DNA from: Dicyema japonicum
Taxonomy: Eukaryota > Dicyemida > Rhombozoa > Dicyemidae
Reading direction: 5' to 3'
NCBI GenBank assembly: GCA_011109175.1
Contig: RDEW01000039.1
Location: forward strand, 1-64,000
DNA: 64,000 nt
Shown: positions 33,208-43,811 of the stretch, in pieces
Position numbering within the stretch: position 1 is the stretch's first letter
Layout: each line of letters opens with the position of its first letter
Position numbers and translations under genes: made by a program
Notes under the pieces: model-generated
What the model was told of the DNA's origin: nothing
Database searches by the model: none
What the model saw: the letters and a program-made list of their open reading frames with translations, nothing else

Positions 33208-33849
33208 TAATCAAATTTGTCAACTGTGTACAAAGGATATCCCAAATAATAAATTGGACACCCCGTCCAAAGAAGAGATATCAGTCAGGGGGTTTTATAG
33301 GAACAATCATAAATTGATATTCGCGCTTGCATCTTCTTAATGTGAATGTAACTTTCCGTTCTCTTTTTGGACTCAGTAAGAGGACGGATATTCGTAACGT
33401 GGTGCCATGTGTCTACTTGATTGAAGATTTCTGTTTGCTTCTTATGTTCCTCTCCTTCCCTATATAATAGAGTGGCGTCATGTGATTCACTAGTTTCAGG
33501 AGGAGCCCAGTGCTGAGTGGCATGCAAAGGAATCATTTGTTCTCACCCACTCCAGTGGAGCGGTTCCCATGACAACGACCGATCATGAGAAGTTGTTAAC
33601 TATAAAATTCTTCTCAGTGTACCTGGGGTAATAAATTAAAGGTGTGCTGGACTGATTAAGCAACTTAGTTCCTTATTTCTTACAAAATTATAAATGAGTA
33701 AGTATTAAAGATTTTATATAAAATACAAAATCTGTAGTGAAATTTAGTACGAGCCACTCATTAGTAGACCTTGAATGTAACATACTTGACAAATTAACAC
33801 CCTTATTTTATTCTCCTCTGATAAAATATTACACATCTATATACTACAG
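33208..33849. other. Unassigned
   Basis: Minus-strand open stretch 33536-33285 (EGEEHKKQTEIFNQVDTWHH) is not recognised. The remainder is AT-rich. Confidence 0.3.
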
Positions 33850-34830
33850 GAAGTTGAAACCTGAAACTTTGGCTTGGAAACTTCCTAAATGGAAGACGAG
33901 CACAAGTACTCTGCAACAACATCAAATCAAGATTTCGCTATTTCCCAAATGGAGTCCCTCAAAGCTCCCCACTATCACCCCAACTCTTCAATCTCTACAT
34001 AAACGACATGCCACAAACCTGTAATGAAAACTGTCTAATCCTCTCCTATTCCAACGATATCATTCTTGCCTCCAAGAACAGAAGCATTCAATCAGCGACT
34101 CAGTCCGCTCAACAAATGCTCGACAACTGGAACTATGGCTCTCGAAGCGGAGACTCGACACATCAGCAGCAAAGTTCTTTGTCACACTGTTTACCACCTA
34201 CGAGGAACAGCTCTGTATCGAACCAAAAGTCATTATGAAGAATGAAGCTATTTCTATTAACAAAACACCGAAGATTTTGGGAGTAACATTTGATCAGGGA
34301 CTCACCTTTATACAACATGTTGAAAACAAAGTAACTTTTGCTCTGAAAAAATGAGAATTTTAAAAGTGCTCTCAAATACATTTAGAGACCAAACTGGTGT
34401 CCTTGCCACGATTTACAACAATTTATCCGACCAACGATGACGTATGTAAGTCCTTCATGGGCAATGCAAATGTCACGATCTTCCTCATTGAAATTATCCG
34501 CAATCGAGGAGACTGCAATAAAGTTAATTGGACCAGATCACAATATCCAACTCATTGAAAACTTTTTAATCGAACTACAACGGAAACTATTAAAGGAGAC
34601 TATTCTACCGAGCTGCCCTCTATTCCAAATACTATCGAATTATTTACAATCATACATAAATTTTGAGCCTATGCCATGTCCAATAAGAAGAGCTGTTCAG
34701 GATTCTCGACCCCGCCAAACTCGTCCTCACCTTTGTCGGTCTGGGATCACTTATTAGATGAGAACTTTTATTTCTTTCTCTTTGACCCAGTGATCCTGGG
34801 TATAATAATAATAATATTTTATTCTCCCAG
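33850..34830 (+). mobile_element. Jockey-like LINE, 5'-truncated copy
   Basis: Plus-strand copy of the family also at 55592-56629 and 62975-64000. It starts in RT (KLETWLGN-type text at about 33855), passes FNLYINDMPQTC, a mutated catalytic site (LSYSNDIILA for LSYADDIILA) and the thumb, and ends with the family 3' end GTGATCCTGGGTATAATAATAATAA near 34825. Several frame breaks. Confidence 0.8.
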
Positions 34831-35095
34831 GATCAATTGGTTAGAAGAGAAAAAAGCCTCAGGTAACTGAGTATTCCAAAACCAAGAAGAAGAGGCTGAT
34901 ATCGGTGAGAATGAGTATCCTGTACTGTTATGCTATTTGGCATGGAGTCAACTCATATTTTGTGGAGTTTTCAAGGTATCTGAGAAGGATTTTTAGAGAG
35001 TGCTGTTTTGAATACTCGATTTTTCTGGAGAGAGATAGTCAATCGTTTCTTAAAAAAACATATAAGTCTCTTGTATTCTTTGTATTGCTTCTTCT
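34831..35095. other. Nothing recognised
   Basis: Short plus-strand open stretches without recognised similarity. Confidence 0.35.
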
Positions 35096-35560
35096 GGACT
35101 CCGGTGCCTTGATGCGACTATAATATATACATACGACAAAATGAGGGTGTTAGTCTTAAGGGACCAGATTTGGAAAATAAATTTTGATTTACTATCGTCA
35201 CTTGTCCTTTTCCCCCACTGACAAAGTTTGCGAGCCATGTTCTTAAAGACAAAGTTTACGAGCAATTTTGGATGGATGGAAGTGGAGAAGGTTTTGAGTG
35301 AAAATCTTCCGCGGTATTGGGTCAAAAACATTCTCGATATCTAAAAAGACTAGCACCATTCTCTCATATGATATTGCGTAATTGAATCCGATCCGTCAGG
35401 TGAGTAGAAGTAGAATGTCCTGCCCTGAAACATGTCGGAATGGGAAAAGTTGTAAGAAGGGGTGATATTTTGAAGGGCTAATTTTTCAGCCAGCGTAAAA
35501 GTCAGTACAGTATTGGCCAGTAAGAGCAATAGTCGTCTCAAAGTTTATTCTTTTTCAGTA
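35096..35560 (-). mobile_element. LINE reverse-transcriptase remnant
   Basis: The minus strand reads VFLDIENVFDPIPRKIFTQN near 35350-35290, a weakened motif A (usually LDI-KAFD-V), preceded by an open stretch at 35541-35350 in the expected position. Family not assigned; heavily decayed. Confidence 0.45.
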
Positions 35561-35854
35561 TAATATATATTTTTCCATATTGCTGGAATTTCGCTTTTGT
35601 TTATTGAGTGGTTGAAAATTTGGATAATCGCCTTTTTGCGACTGGCCACAAATTCTACAACTCTGTTATTAAGATATTATCTGCCCTCTGGATAATGTGG
35701 TCTTTATAGAATTGATTGTAGCGGATATGATTGTAGAGGATATATCATCTGGTCTTCACAGAATTCATTGTAGAGGATAATTCTTGATTCTCGTGTGTTT
35801 TGGTTGGGAATTCAGATTTAGAGTAAGGTTTGTGGCTTATGCTGACATATCGTT

Positions 35855-35962
35855 TCATAAGTACATCTGGGTTTATCACTTGTATTTGTCTAGAAGTACT
35901 TACAGTAGGAATCATAAGTACATCTGGGTTTATCACTTGTATTTGTCTAGAAGTACTTACAG
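35855..35962. repeat. 57-bp tandem duplication
   Basis: Two almost identical units (TCATAAGTACATCTGGGTTT...AGTACTTACAG) start at 35855 and 35912. No third unit. Flanking TTATAGAATTGATTGTAG-type sequence is also loosely repeated at about 35705-35775. Confidence 0.85.
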
Positions 35963-36162
35963 CTTTCCATTTCTTCTCGTTATGTCTAGTGATTTCTTTA
36001 GTTATTTATTTGTTCAGTTTTTCTCTTTAATGGGGCTCTTGTTTCAGTGTCGAATATTTTCGAAGAAAGTTTTATTCAGCCCATATGTATGAATTTTTTG
36101 CGCAATTGAGAATAACTTTTTTGATAAATCTAACGGCCACGTTAATTGAGGGATTTCTCCGT

Positions 36163-36366
36163 TTAGAACGAGTAGAAACATCCTTCAATGAAAGACGTGA
36201 TCCAAGTAAAATCACATGAGAAGTTAACGTTTGCTCTAAATTTCAAAAGTATTGGATTGTGATTCGTGAGCAAAACAAATATAAAATTGTTCAAAAATCC
36301 ATAAAGCAATATCCAGCAAAGTAACCATAATAAACGCCGCAGTTTAATGATTTTCGTAGGTTTCAT
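36163..36366 (-). pseudogene. Jockey-like LINE endonuclease scrap
   Basis: Minus-strand reads TNHNPILLKFRANVNF, equivalent to SSDHNPILLKLR of the intact element at 56630-59657, then DFTWITSFI as expected after it. Confidence 0.5.
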
Positions 36367-36379
36367 TATAGCTACATAT

Positions 36380-36610
36380 GTAAAATCATTATAGTTATAG
36401 TTTCATCCGTGCGTCGTTGGAAACTATCAAACTAAATAAACGATTCCATCTTCCGCGGTCATGCGCGACCTCTCTCGTCATCTATATAATCTCTGCATTT
36501 CATTTTCCTTTCAACATAGTTGAGATCAGTATCAAGTATCCCAAGGAGTGTGATTCGCGAACGTCCATAGAAACGTGATTTACCTAGGGATCCATTTTCA
36601 ATCTCCGCCA
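36380..36610 (-). pseudogene. RTE-like LINE 3' scrap
   Basis: The minus strand reads RSRITLLGILDTDLNYVE, matching RPRMTLPIMLHKDLQRMK of the element at 15582, and then RDYIDDERGRA. The tail is not preserved. Confidence 0.5.
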
Positions 36611-36709
36611 TCTCAAATTAAGGATCTCAAGACTCAAAAGACCAGTGGAGCAAACATTTAATAAAGCTTTCTTGTCATATTAGCTATCGCTCGTCTCAGC
36701 GGAACATAT

Positions 36710-36870
36710 ATTTTATTTTAAGCAAAGAATAGTTATAGTAACTAATCGATGAGGGTGAACCAAGGAATGATCTTCACTTCTTTTTTTCTTTTTGTTGGGT
36801 GTGAGTCCTTCTGTAGATGATCCGGTTTCGCCGTGAGATGTTCATTGATGACAACGTCACTCGTCAAGCC
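36710..36870 (-). repeat. tRNA-derived SINE, copy 2 (5'-truncated)
   Basis: Shares TTTTATTTTAAG, AACCAAGGAATGATCTTCAC and GTCACTCGTCAAGCC with the copy at 49165. Similarity ends at 36870, where an RTE-like coding sequence begins. The tRNA-like 5' part is missing. Confidence 0.65.
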
Positions 36871-37440
36871 AAGAAGTTAAGAGTTCGAATTGGCAAAAAG
36901 ACGTCAAAAGAATTCCTATATAACGTAGGTACTCCTCAAGGGTACTCCTCAAGGATACTCCCCTCTTCTTGGAAACGGCGCTACGAGAGGTTCGAAAATT
37001 TTATGAAGGTAACATAGAAAAATCAATTTATGCTGACGACGTCGAATTCATTTGTCCTTATTCGCCTATTGGAAATAGCTCCTAATGAACTCAATAAATG
37101 GTACCTTAACGTGAATGTTCGGAAAGCGGAAATAGTGGACATCAGAAGAATGGAAAGAAGAACGGATGAAGAATTTAGAAAGACTTTAAGTTGAATCCTT
37201 ACTTGGAGACAGAGAGGACATCGTTCGATGAAAGACCCTCGATACAGCTGCACCAAACCAAGTTAAAAAGAACTGGATTAACGGAAGACGATCATTCCGG
37301 CTAAAACTATATAATATCCTTGTTAAACCAGTCCTAGTATATAATTCATCAACGTGGGCAATGTCAAAGGCTGAGGAACCGGGATAGACTTCTTTCGTCG
37401 AAGGTAGCTGATGACAATGCTCGGTTTGTATTCGTAGGCT
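36871..37440 (+). mobile_element. RTE-like LINE, RT fragment
   Basis: The plus strand reads VRIGKKTSKEFLYNVGTPQG (motif B), a broken YADD equivalent at about 37030-37045, then LLGDREDIVR, KLYNILVKPVLVYNSSTWAM and KAEEP. The order follows the element at 15582. Truncated at both ends, with many frame changes. Confidence 0.7.
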
Positions 37441-37459
37441 TTAATTATTATGAATAACC

Positions 37460-38090
37460 AAAAATCACCAGGAAGACGCTAATTAAAAAGAAAATGCCAT
37501 CTGGTGATCCCGGCTTCTCTCAGCAATATTATCATCTTTTCTGAGTGTTGCTCTCTGGAACCAACCAATTTTCGATAACACCGTTCTTCTGGCGGTTTTT
37601 CATTTTGAGTGAATTCCGCCCGACTTCTGCACAAGAACATCAAATGGGGTTGCCCTTATTGGTAGTCCTGTGATTCGAGAGACTGTTTTGGTCATACTGG
37701 ATTGATCAGAGTTGATCTCATTCACGTTTGTTCTGGCAAGTTTTGTTCCCCAAGCTGCACATCCATAACTTATAGTTGGCTCGATGAATTGGGTGTACAT
37801 CGTGGATAGTAACCGATTTGAGGATCCTTTAATTTTGAGAGAGTACCTTCACGAAGTTAAGCATTCGTTTCGAAGTACATTTGTGATGAAGGTCATGAGG
37901 GTTTCAAATGTTACTCCTACAATCTTAGCTCGTTTCTTGTGTGGGATTAGTTCATTATTCAAAAATAATTGAACAGAATTACTTGATAGCCTTCTATTCG
38001 ACGTAAAAAAGAGAAGTCGAGGACTTTTCTGTAGACTTTGACATTGAATTTCTTTTCAACCATTCATGAAGTGTGTTCAGGGTTGCGGTA
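37460..38090 (-). mobile_element. Jockey-like LINE, RT thumb and C-terminus
   Basis: Minus strand: LHEWLKRNSMSKSTEKS (about 38080-38030), RAKIVGVTFETLMTF (about 37930-37885) and MYTQFIEPTISYGCAAWG (about 37800-37747), the usual order after the catalytic region. The palm is missing. Downstream lies GTGATCCC-type tail sequence. Confidence 0.65.
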
Positions 38091-38094
38091 AAAA

Positions 38095-38185
38095 ACAAAA
38101 TAATTATCACGTGATCCCTATGTATTTTAACAGCGACCTCATCTTTGACTGTGTTCTTCCCTCGTGCCCGTGCATGAACGTACAG
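38095..38185 (-). repeat. Jockey-like LINE 3' end fragment
   Basis: ATCACGTGATCCC followed by AGCGACCTCATCTTTG parallels 27048-27100. A short terminal fragment independent of the copy below it. Confidence 0.4.
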
Positions 38186-38188
38186 GAA

Positions 38189-38420
38189 GGCTGACTGATT
38201 TATCAGGGCCACATTCCCGATATCTAGAGTTTAGTCTCATGAGGGCGTCGGTCCGGCTCGGATATCTCCACAAATCCAACGCTTAGTTTCTATAAAAGCT
38301 CTCTTATCCATTATTTGATTTCCTCATATTTGTCCAAGACATGGACGGTCCCTGTGAGGCGCATGTATATGAGAAACATGGCTCGATGTACTGTCTGTAC
38401 ACGTTCATCAAGACCGGGAT
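38189..38420. repeat. Dispersed repeat RB, copy 2
   Basis: Second copy of the repeat at 32466-32710, in the same orientation, identical over several runs of 18-20 bases. Function unknown. Confidence 0.6.
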
Positions 38421-38523
38421 GAGATACAAGGGATGATTTTACTTCAACTTTAATATATTTTAATAAAAATATTAATTTAAACTCATTATTATTATAAGGA
38501 AAAAGGAAAAAGAATAGTTAATT
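38421..38523. other. AT-rich spacer
   Basis: No feature recognised. Confidence 0.4.
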
Positions 38524-38845
38524 TTAATTCAGCTGTTGGGAGATGCACAAGCTATTCCCACGGACAACAGCCAACGAGAGCCTCTCTTTGAGCCATCTCG
38601 TCTCACGAAGATCACCAGTTTTGTCAGTTAGTAATTTTCCCAAATGGTTCAGGAACTTCAGCGTTTTAGGGCCAAAGTTCCCCGAAGTTTCAATCGCGAC
38701 AGGTGCGAAAATGTACCTGTCGCTGATATCCGAATATTTAGCATTTTTTACTTCCTCTGCTTGAGAAGAAGGTCTGCCCGGTGAATTATTTTTTTGCTTG
38801 GGGCGAAAGAGCAGACACAGGTCACATCCCATACAAGGTTTCGCC
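38524..38845 (-). mobile_element. LINE-B C-terminal fragment
   Basis: Open minus-strand frame of 102 codons: KYSDISDRYIFAPVAIETSG, then FLNHLGKLLTDKTGDLRET and RLSLAVVRGNSLCI. This is the best-preserved example of the C-terminal domain in the window. 5'-truncated. Confidence 0.75.
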
Positions 38846-38994
38846 CTCGCTCAAAAGGAAAGGAGGTCATGCCGTCAGGGAAAAATATTAATTTATTATA
38901 TATAAAAGGAGGTCAAAATATTAATTTATTATATATATTTTTTCTGCAAAAAATATTAATTTAAATTTTTGTTCTGACGTTGTGGTGTGCGTAA
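38846..38994. repeat. Short direct repeat in AT-rich DNA
   Basis: AATATTAATTTATTATATAT preceded by an AGGTC-like lead occurs twice (about 38885 and 38917). It lies just 5' of the CIR1-like gene; promoter role unknown. Confidence 0.4.
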
Positions 38995-39762
38995 ATGGGG
39001 AAAGGTTTTCATAATTACATGTGCAAGAAGTTTTTTCACCCCCAAAATCCAGAAAATATAGAAAAAGTTTATAATAAATTTTAATATCTTAAATTAGATC
39101 TGGATTGCTCAACAGAAAGATGAATATGAGAAAAAGAGGCAGTACGACCTAAACGAACAGTACAAACGTGAACAGGACATGCTTGAAAACAAAGCTCTGC
39201 TTGGAGACAAAAAAGCAATCTACGGGATCAGTTTTCTTTACGACCCACCACCTGGTCTGCTCGATAAAGAGGACAAAAGTGAAGTGGAGGTGAAGTTCGA
39301 ATGGCAGCGAAAATACAACGCCCCACGTGAAATGTAATAATTTTTATAACTCCCAGATTTGCGAAAAAATAACACAGAATTGTTGGACAGGCCTTTCGGG
39401 ATTGAAGTGAGGAACGTCCGCTGTATAAAATGCCACAAATGGGGTCACATTTGCACGGATTCTGTCTGTGAGTTCTACAGACTGGACCTTACCATGGAGC
39501 CCTCAATTCGTAATAAGTTTGTTGATTGTAGCCAACCCCATGACGAACCTGAAGGAAGCTATGAAGAATCACATCACAAAGTCGTCTATAAAGGCTTCCC
39601 AGTCGAAGACTTCTGTTTCTGGAAAAGATTAAAGGCAAATATGTATTTTTGGGTTTAAATTGGTAGAGGAAACTCCTTACGATGGACAAGAATGATAAGG
39701 AAGTTAAGTTCCTTTTGTCTCTTAACAAAAGACAAGTCAAGCAGCTATACAAGTTGTTTTAA
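38995..39762 (+). CDS. CIR1: CIR1-type corepressor (CIR N-terminal domain)
   Basis: Nuclear protein; CIR1 links CBF1/RBPJ to histone deacetylases and occurs in spliceosome preparations. N-terminus [20 protein letters not shown] is the family start. A 31-nt intron (39067-39097) is followed by [21 protein letters not shown] 23-nt intron (39334-39356) gives APREIFAK, then [19 protein letters not shown] and the zinc-knuckle-like [19 protein letters not shown]. The A6 run at 39363-39369 has one A too many for this frame; a 30-nt intron (39327-39356) would avoid the shift but lose PRE. A last intron of about 26 nt near 39629-39654 leads to [20 protein letters not shown] and the stop, as in CIR1. 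No RS-rich tail is present. Confidence 0.82.
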
Positions 39763-39870
39763 TACTTATTGTCAGGCAATTGCAGAAGGTGAAGGCTGAA
39801 CAGACTAGTTAATTTGTTTAATTTTATTAAATTGATTTTTTAGTTTTTTTACTAAAATAATAATAAAGTT
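39763..39870. other. Downstream flank of CIR1
   Basis: AT-rich; no signal beyond a possible AATAAT-type end. Confidence 0.3.
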
Positions 39871-40800
39871 ATTTGTTATGATGAGGTCACCATTCCATAG
39901 GGACTCCACAGGGAGACCACTGTCACCTATATTTTTTGTCATATACCTTGAAGCTGCTCTATGGGAATCAAAACCAATAATGGGTGAAAAGACAAACATT
40001 ATTGCGTATGCTGACGACGTAGACTATTTCAAACGACAAAATATCGCTCATCCACTTGTTGGAAGAAGTGCCTGGAAGACTAGCCGAATGGTTCCTAACA
40101 GTAAATCCAGACAAGACTGAGTTAACTGAACTCAAGAGAGAATAAAAAGGACGGGGAGCACTTGGCGCAAGTGAAAAAGCTTGGCTCTCCTCCTAGGAGA
40201 CCATGAAGACATTACAGAAGGAAAACCTTAGCACAAACTGCCCTCTCCAGACTGAAGAACACCTGGCTCCACAAAAGGGCCTTGACATTATAACAAAAAC
40301 TCGATTGTACAACTCGCTTGTGAAACCCATACTACTGTTATAACGCTGGTACCTGGGCCTGCTCAAGAAATGAACTGCTTAATGCGTTTCATAGAGACCA
40401 ACTACAACATATGATGTTCGAAAGAAGTGATACGAGAATGTCATCTAATTTTCTCTATAAAAGGACGAGGACCTCTGAAATTTCAAATGAAATTCTGGAT
40501 ACACGATGGAGGCTTTTCGGCCATATTCTGCGACTAGACCTAGATGCCCCCGCGAACGTAGCCATGGAGGATTACTTCATATTGGAAGCCCCCGTTTCCG
40601 TGGTCGCTCAAGGACGACACTGCCAGTCGTTCTCGAAAGAAATGGGACGCATCTTGGAAGTGGAGAGGATCTTGACTGGTTGCGCACTGTGCTTTGAATA
40701 GGAGGAAGTGGATGAAATTAACTAGTGATTTGCTAACTCGTGTTGCACAAGCTTTGTCAAGTCCTATGACATAGCGATGAGTGCTAATAATAATAAGGTC
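39871..40800 (+). mobile_element. RTE-like LINE, 5'-truncated copy
   Basis: Starts at RT motif B (DSTGRPLSPIFFVIYLEAAL), then IIAYADDVDYF, a thumb, YNAGTW-type text and the C-terminal region LFGHILRLDLDAPANVAMED. It ends ATGAGTGCTAATAATAATAA at 40781-40800, the family tail. Close relative of 51345-52450. Confidence 0.85.
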
Positions 40801-40935
40801 TCCATTATGGCCTGCAGGCATAGGACACGCAATGAGAGTTACCTTTCATGATTGCAAGCCCAATGTCTTGGAAGAGCCTTCCTATACCACTGACGTGCCT
40901 ATACCGAGATAAATTAGATTATTTCTAAACTCACC
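40789..40935 (-). mobile_element. LINE-B 3' end fragment, tail-to-tail with the previous LINE
   Basis: The minus strand reads DIGLAIMKGNSHCVSYACR, the LINE-B C-terminus (compare ERISLAILRGNSHAV at 44440). Its 3' end runs into the same (TAA)n that ends the plus-strand RTE-like copy. Confidence 0.6.
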
Positions 40936-41330
40936 CTTCCGAGGCCCTGCAATGCACATGATTAACCTGATATACTCAGACATGTCTTTTTAGTATTTGA
41001 TTTTTAGTGGAACCTCTCTAAGCGGCATAGAATTTGTAAATACGATGGGAGATCTGCGCCTTCTTTAATTTTAGAGACATCATTGGATCTACCTAACTCA
41101 GGAGACGTCCAATGCATGGCCGGGATCCAAAATGGATTTTACACTTCCCTAATAGAAGTTTTCCATCTGGTGGATACTTGGACGAGACATGATGACGAAA
41201 TAGGACACGGCCCATTCTGACGGGGTACTGGATAAAGCCTACTTCAGAAATATCATAGGTTATTCCATAAAAAGTCCAAGCCTTTTAAACCTTTTAAAAA
41301 TCGTGAGGGTACAGGAGGCATCTCTGGGTC
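40936..41330 (+). repeat. Exon-like dispersed repeat, copy 3
   Basis: After TTTAATTTTAG (about 41064) the plus strand reads DIIGST-LRRRPMHGRDPK, the block also at 8860 and 24130, then continues FPSGGYLDET. Preceding text (SLSGIEFVNTMGDLRL) may be an upstream exon. No known family. Confidence 0.4.
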
Positions 41331-41599
41331 ATGATTTCTATTAAAAAGATTCACGTGTCGTGAGTCTATCAAACAATCACTTCAAGTGATAAAACGGAAG
41401 ATTAAGACCTTTATCCGTCATGGGGAATTAAAATGTTTCACAAGATAAAAGTACGTCATCCGTTGACCTCCAAATAAATTACATTCTGGAGTAATCTAAG
41501 GTTTATGCAAGATTCCTCAGTTCTGTGTGATCATTGTGGGAAATTTCTTAGATAGGTTCAACTTGAATATCTGAAATTCAGATGCAGTGTATGTGTTCT
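41331..41599. other. Possible Cys-rich coding scrap
   Basis: The plus strand reads SSVLCDHCGKFLR at about 41515 and, after a possible 26-nt intron, CSVC. It resembles a ZZ or similar zinc motif, but spacing does not fit well and stops interfere. Confidence 0.2.
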
Positions 41600-42060
41600 A
41601 TAAGACATGTGCTTCGCCGCATGGGAGTTTTGTTGGTTCTTAGTTTGTAAATATCAGTACAGGTGATGGTTTTACTGAACAGAGACATTGTGCGAGAATT
41701 CGGGCGTTTTATGCGTTAATAATGGTGTCAAAGCCTTAAGCTGTTGATTTATGTGTTGTGATGTTTTGACTATTATTTTGTAGGATTTCCTCATTGTGAT
41801 GAATGACATCTGCTTTAAGGTTAACTTGTCCACCTTTAGAAATATCAACTTTGACATTCCACCAAATTTTTGTAATGATTACAATGTTATAAAAATCCAA
41901 AAACAATATGTTACATGCAACTTTACAAACATAGATTGAAGAAGTTTCATCTTTATAGTGTAAAATTCCTTCGGAAAAAGTTAAAAAGGTTGGATAATTA
42001 GGGTCAAGTAATGGTTCCAGATATTCTAATTTTTTTCTTTTTGGACGAGAGAATTAGCTA
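41600..42060 (-). CDS. Unrecognised open coding segment
   Basis: From about 42035 to 41738 the minus strand is open for roughly 95 codons: LEYLEPLLDPNYPTFLTFSE, ETSSIYVCKVACNILF, ISKGGQVNLKADVIHHNEE, ending in TAA. Composition is more protein-like than the surroundings. A second minus frame (41857-41672) overlaps. No family recognised; start unknown. Confidence 0.3.
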
Positions 42061-42590
42061 TTTGTTGTAGAAACGTAAACTCTGCATTTCAAGGCCACCA
42101 GTGGCATGATCTTCGTGTCCCAATAATAGTTGTCAATGGGGGGGGGGGGAATCTCTAGGCTGGATTTTAAAAGACAAATTTTCTGAATTCAAAAAAATCA
42201 ATAAAATTATATAAATAACATTAAGAACATTCAAGAATTAACTCGGTTTCAAACTTCATGCTGACAGCTAGTCACCCAGAATCACCCTCAGTGAGAGCCA
42301 AAACCCTCAAGGAAACAACATGTGATCTTAGGGGAAAATTCGCCTTCGAACCTGTACGACCAAAATTCGGGGAACATAAGATCCAAATTACTTCCCTTTT
42401 TATGTGCCATCTGATCGTTGATAGCAAAAAAAGATGGACAACCAAGAAGAGGAATGGCTAATTTCCATACAAATGGTAAGAGGGAACGTAGTTTAATGAC
42501 GAGAGCTTTGTTATAATTAAAGAGATTTTTTTAACTTAATAAATTTAAATTTTTTTTAATATTAAAAAAATTAATCAAAAACTTGATTGA
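42061..42590. other. Unassigned
   Basis: Contains an uninterrupted G run (about 42139-42150) and a short plus-strand frame at 42258-42461 with no recognised similarity. Confidence 0.3.
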
Positions 42591-42591
42591 A

Positions 42592-43218
42592 TATAAAAGC
42601 CTGGGCGCACCTTCTCTGTTATTCACCCATTGTTTTAAGATTACATCCAACCGAACTGAAAGAAAGGGACCTCAATTCAATCATCAAGAGAAATGCCTCT
42701 AAATACTAAACTGGTGAGTGCAGAGAAGTCTTTCGATCGCTGATTATTTATCCTCATCATCCAGGATCAAGAAAGACAAGTGAGATCTACGCAAAAAAGT
42801 GAAGAAGGTCATGGTCGGGGACATTCGGGGATCCCTACCACGCTCTCAAGCAACGAAAAGGTTCTTTCACCAACTAAAGAAACCTTCGAGCTCATCATCC
42901 AAAAAATTCCACCCGCCCCGTCGGATCTACGCAAGACAGAAATTGGGAAGGACATTCCACATTTGGCAACCACCACAGGTGATATATGATCTGCTATTTC
43001 ATCCTTCGCAGTAGTGCTATTTGGTTGGCCTACTTCCGAGTCAAATGAAAGACCTTACTTCTGCCACAACCGCCGATATGGGGAACTCCCTCATTAATTC
43101 AATAAAGAATGAACAAGCTTTATGCCCAAAGATTATAGACAAGATAAACCTGAGCTTAACAAGCATCGATAGCTTCTGCATCGACGAACGAAAGTGGTGC
43201 ACGGATGCGACATCATAA
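42592..43218 (+). CDS. Candidate short-intron gene with TATA box
   Basis: A good TATA box (TATAAAAG, 42592-42599) lies about 100 nt before ATG at 42692. Exon 1 MPLNTKL is followed by an intron with a strong donor (GTGAGT...TCATCCAG, about 51 nt), then an open exon to about 42978 in two possible frames (VRSTQKSEEGHGRGHSG, or VKKVMVGDIRGSLPRSQ). A further intron (GTGATA...GCAG, 33-36 nt) leads to MKDLTSATTADMGNSLINSI...TDATS, stop at 43218. The two ends are joined without a frame change only in one combination, so the exact product is unsettled. No homologue recognised. Confidence 0.35.
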
Positions 43219-43416
43219 GGATTTGGATTTTCAAAAGTTTCCGGACTCAATTGAAAACGTAGAAGCGATTTCAACATCGCTGTAGCTTTTTTCCTTTTTT
43301 TCTTGATTTAATTTATAATGGAACCCTTCAAGTTCACACAGACACCAAGATATTGTAACTGTTCCATGCATTTGATTGTTCCATATTAATACAAATTTTT
43401 GACTTACTTCTGTCAT

Positions 43417-43640
43417 TCACAATCCATGAAGCAGTTCACTTTTCAATAGATAAGGATAGACTTTATCTCGGCACCAACATTTAATTTTTTTCGATATAAT
43501 GGCATTCAGCATTTTGAAGACAGTCAGGGGGATAAAATCCCATCCCGGAGCTTTATTTTTGCATCCATTAATAGCAAGAATTATCTCCTCCGTAGAAATC
43601 GTTCGACACAAAGGCCCCTCCACAAGCGAAGATGACTCTT
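43417..43640 (-). pseudogene. Family-F LINE RT fragment
   Basis: The minus strand reads TEEIILAINGCKNKAPGWDF, equivalent to EVRTAIRECKNKAPGFDSIP of the element at 12200-14190. Only the finger region is kept. Confidence 0.65.
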
Positions 43641-43811
43641 CTTCAGGTAACTAACTGTTCTTTTTTAAACACGGAAACTAAATATATATTAAAAATATAA
43701 ATAAAATATTTATTGTCACCGTCCGCACGTGGAACTCCATCGATTTTTTTGCATTTTTATAACATTTTTTCTGACTCTAATTATTTTATTTAGTTAAATA
43801 CACCATTTTTG
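43641..43811. other. AT-rich spacer
   Basis: No feature recognised. Confidence 0.4.

Noticed and set aside
41515-41620. ZZ-type zinc finger gene
   Set aside because: CDHC and CSVC are present, but spacing between the pairs is wrong with or without the possible 26-nt intron, and stops intervene.
42139-42150. G-run as a regulatory G-quadruplex
   Set aside because: One homopolymer only, with no further G-tracts around it; more likely a slippage or assembly feature.
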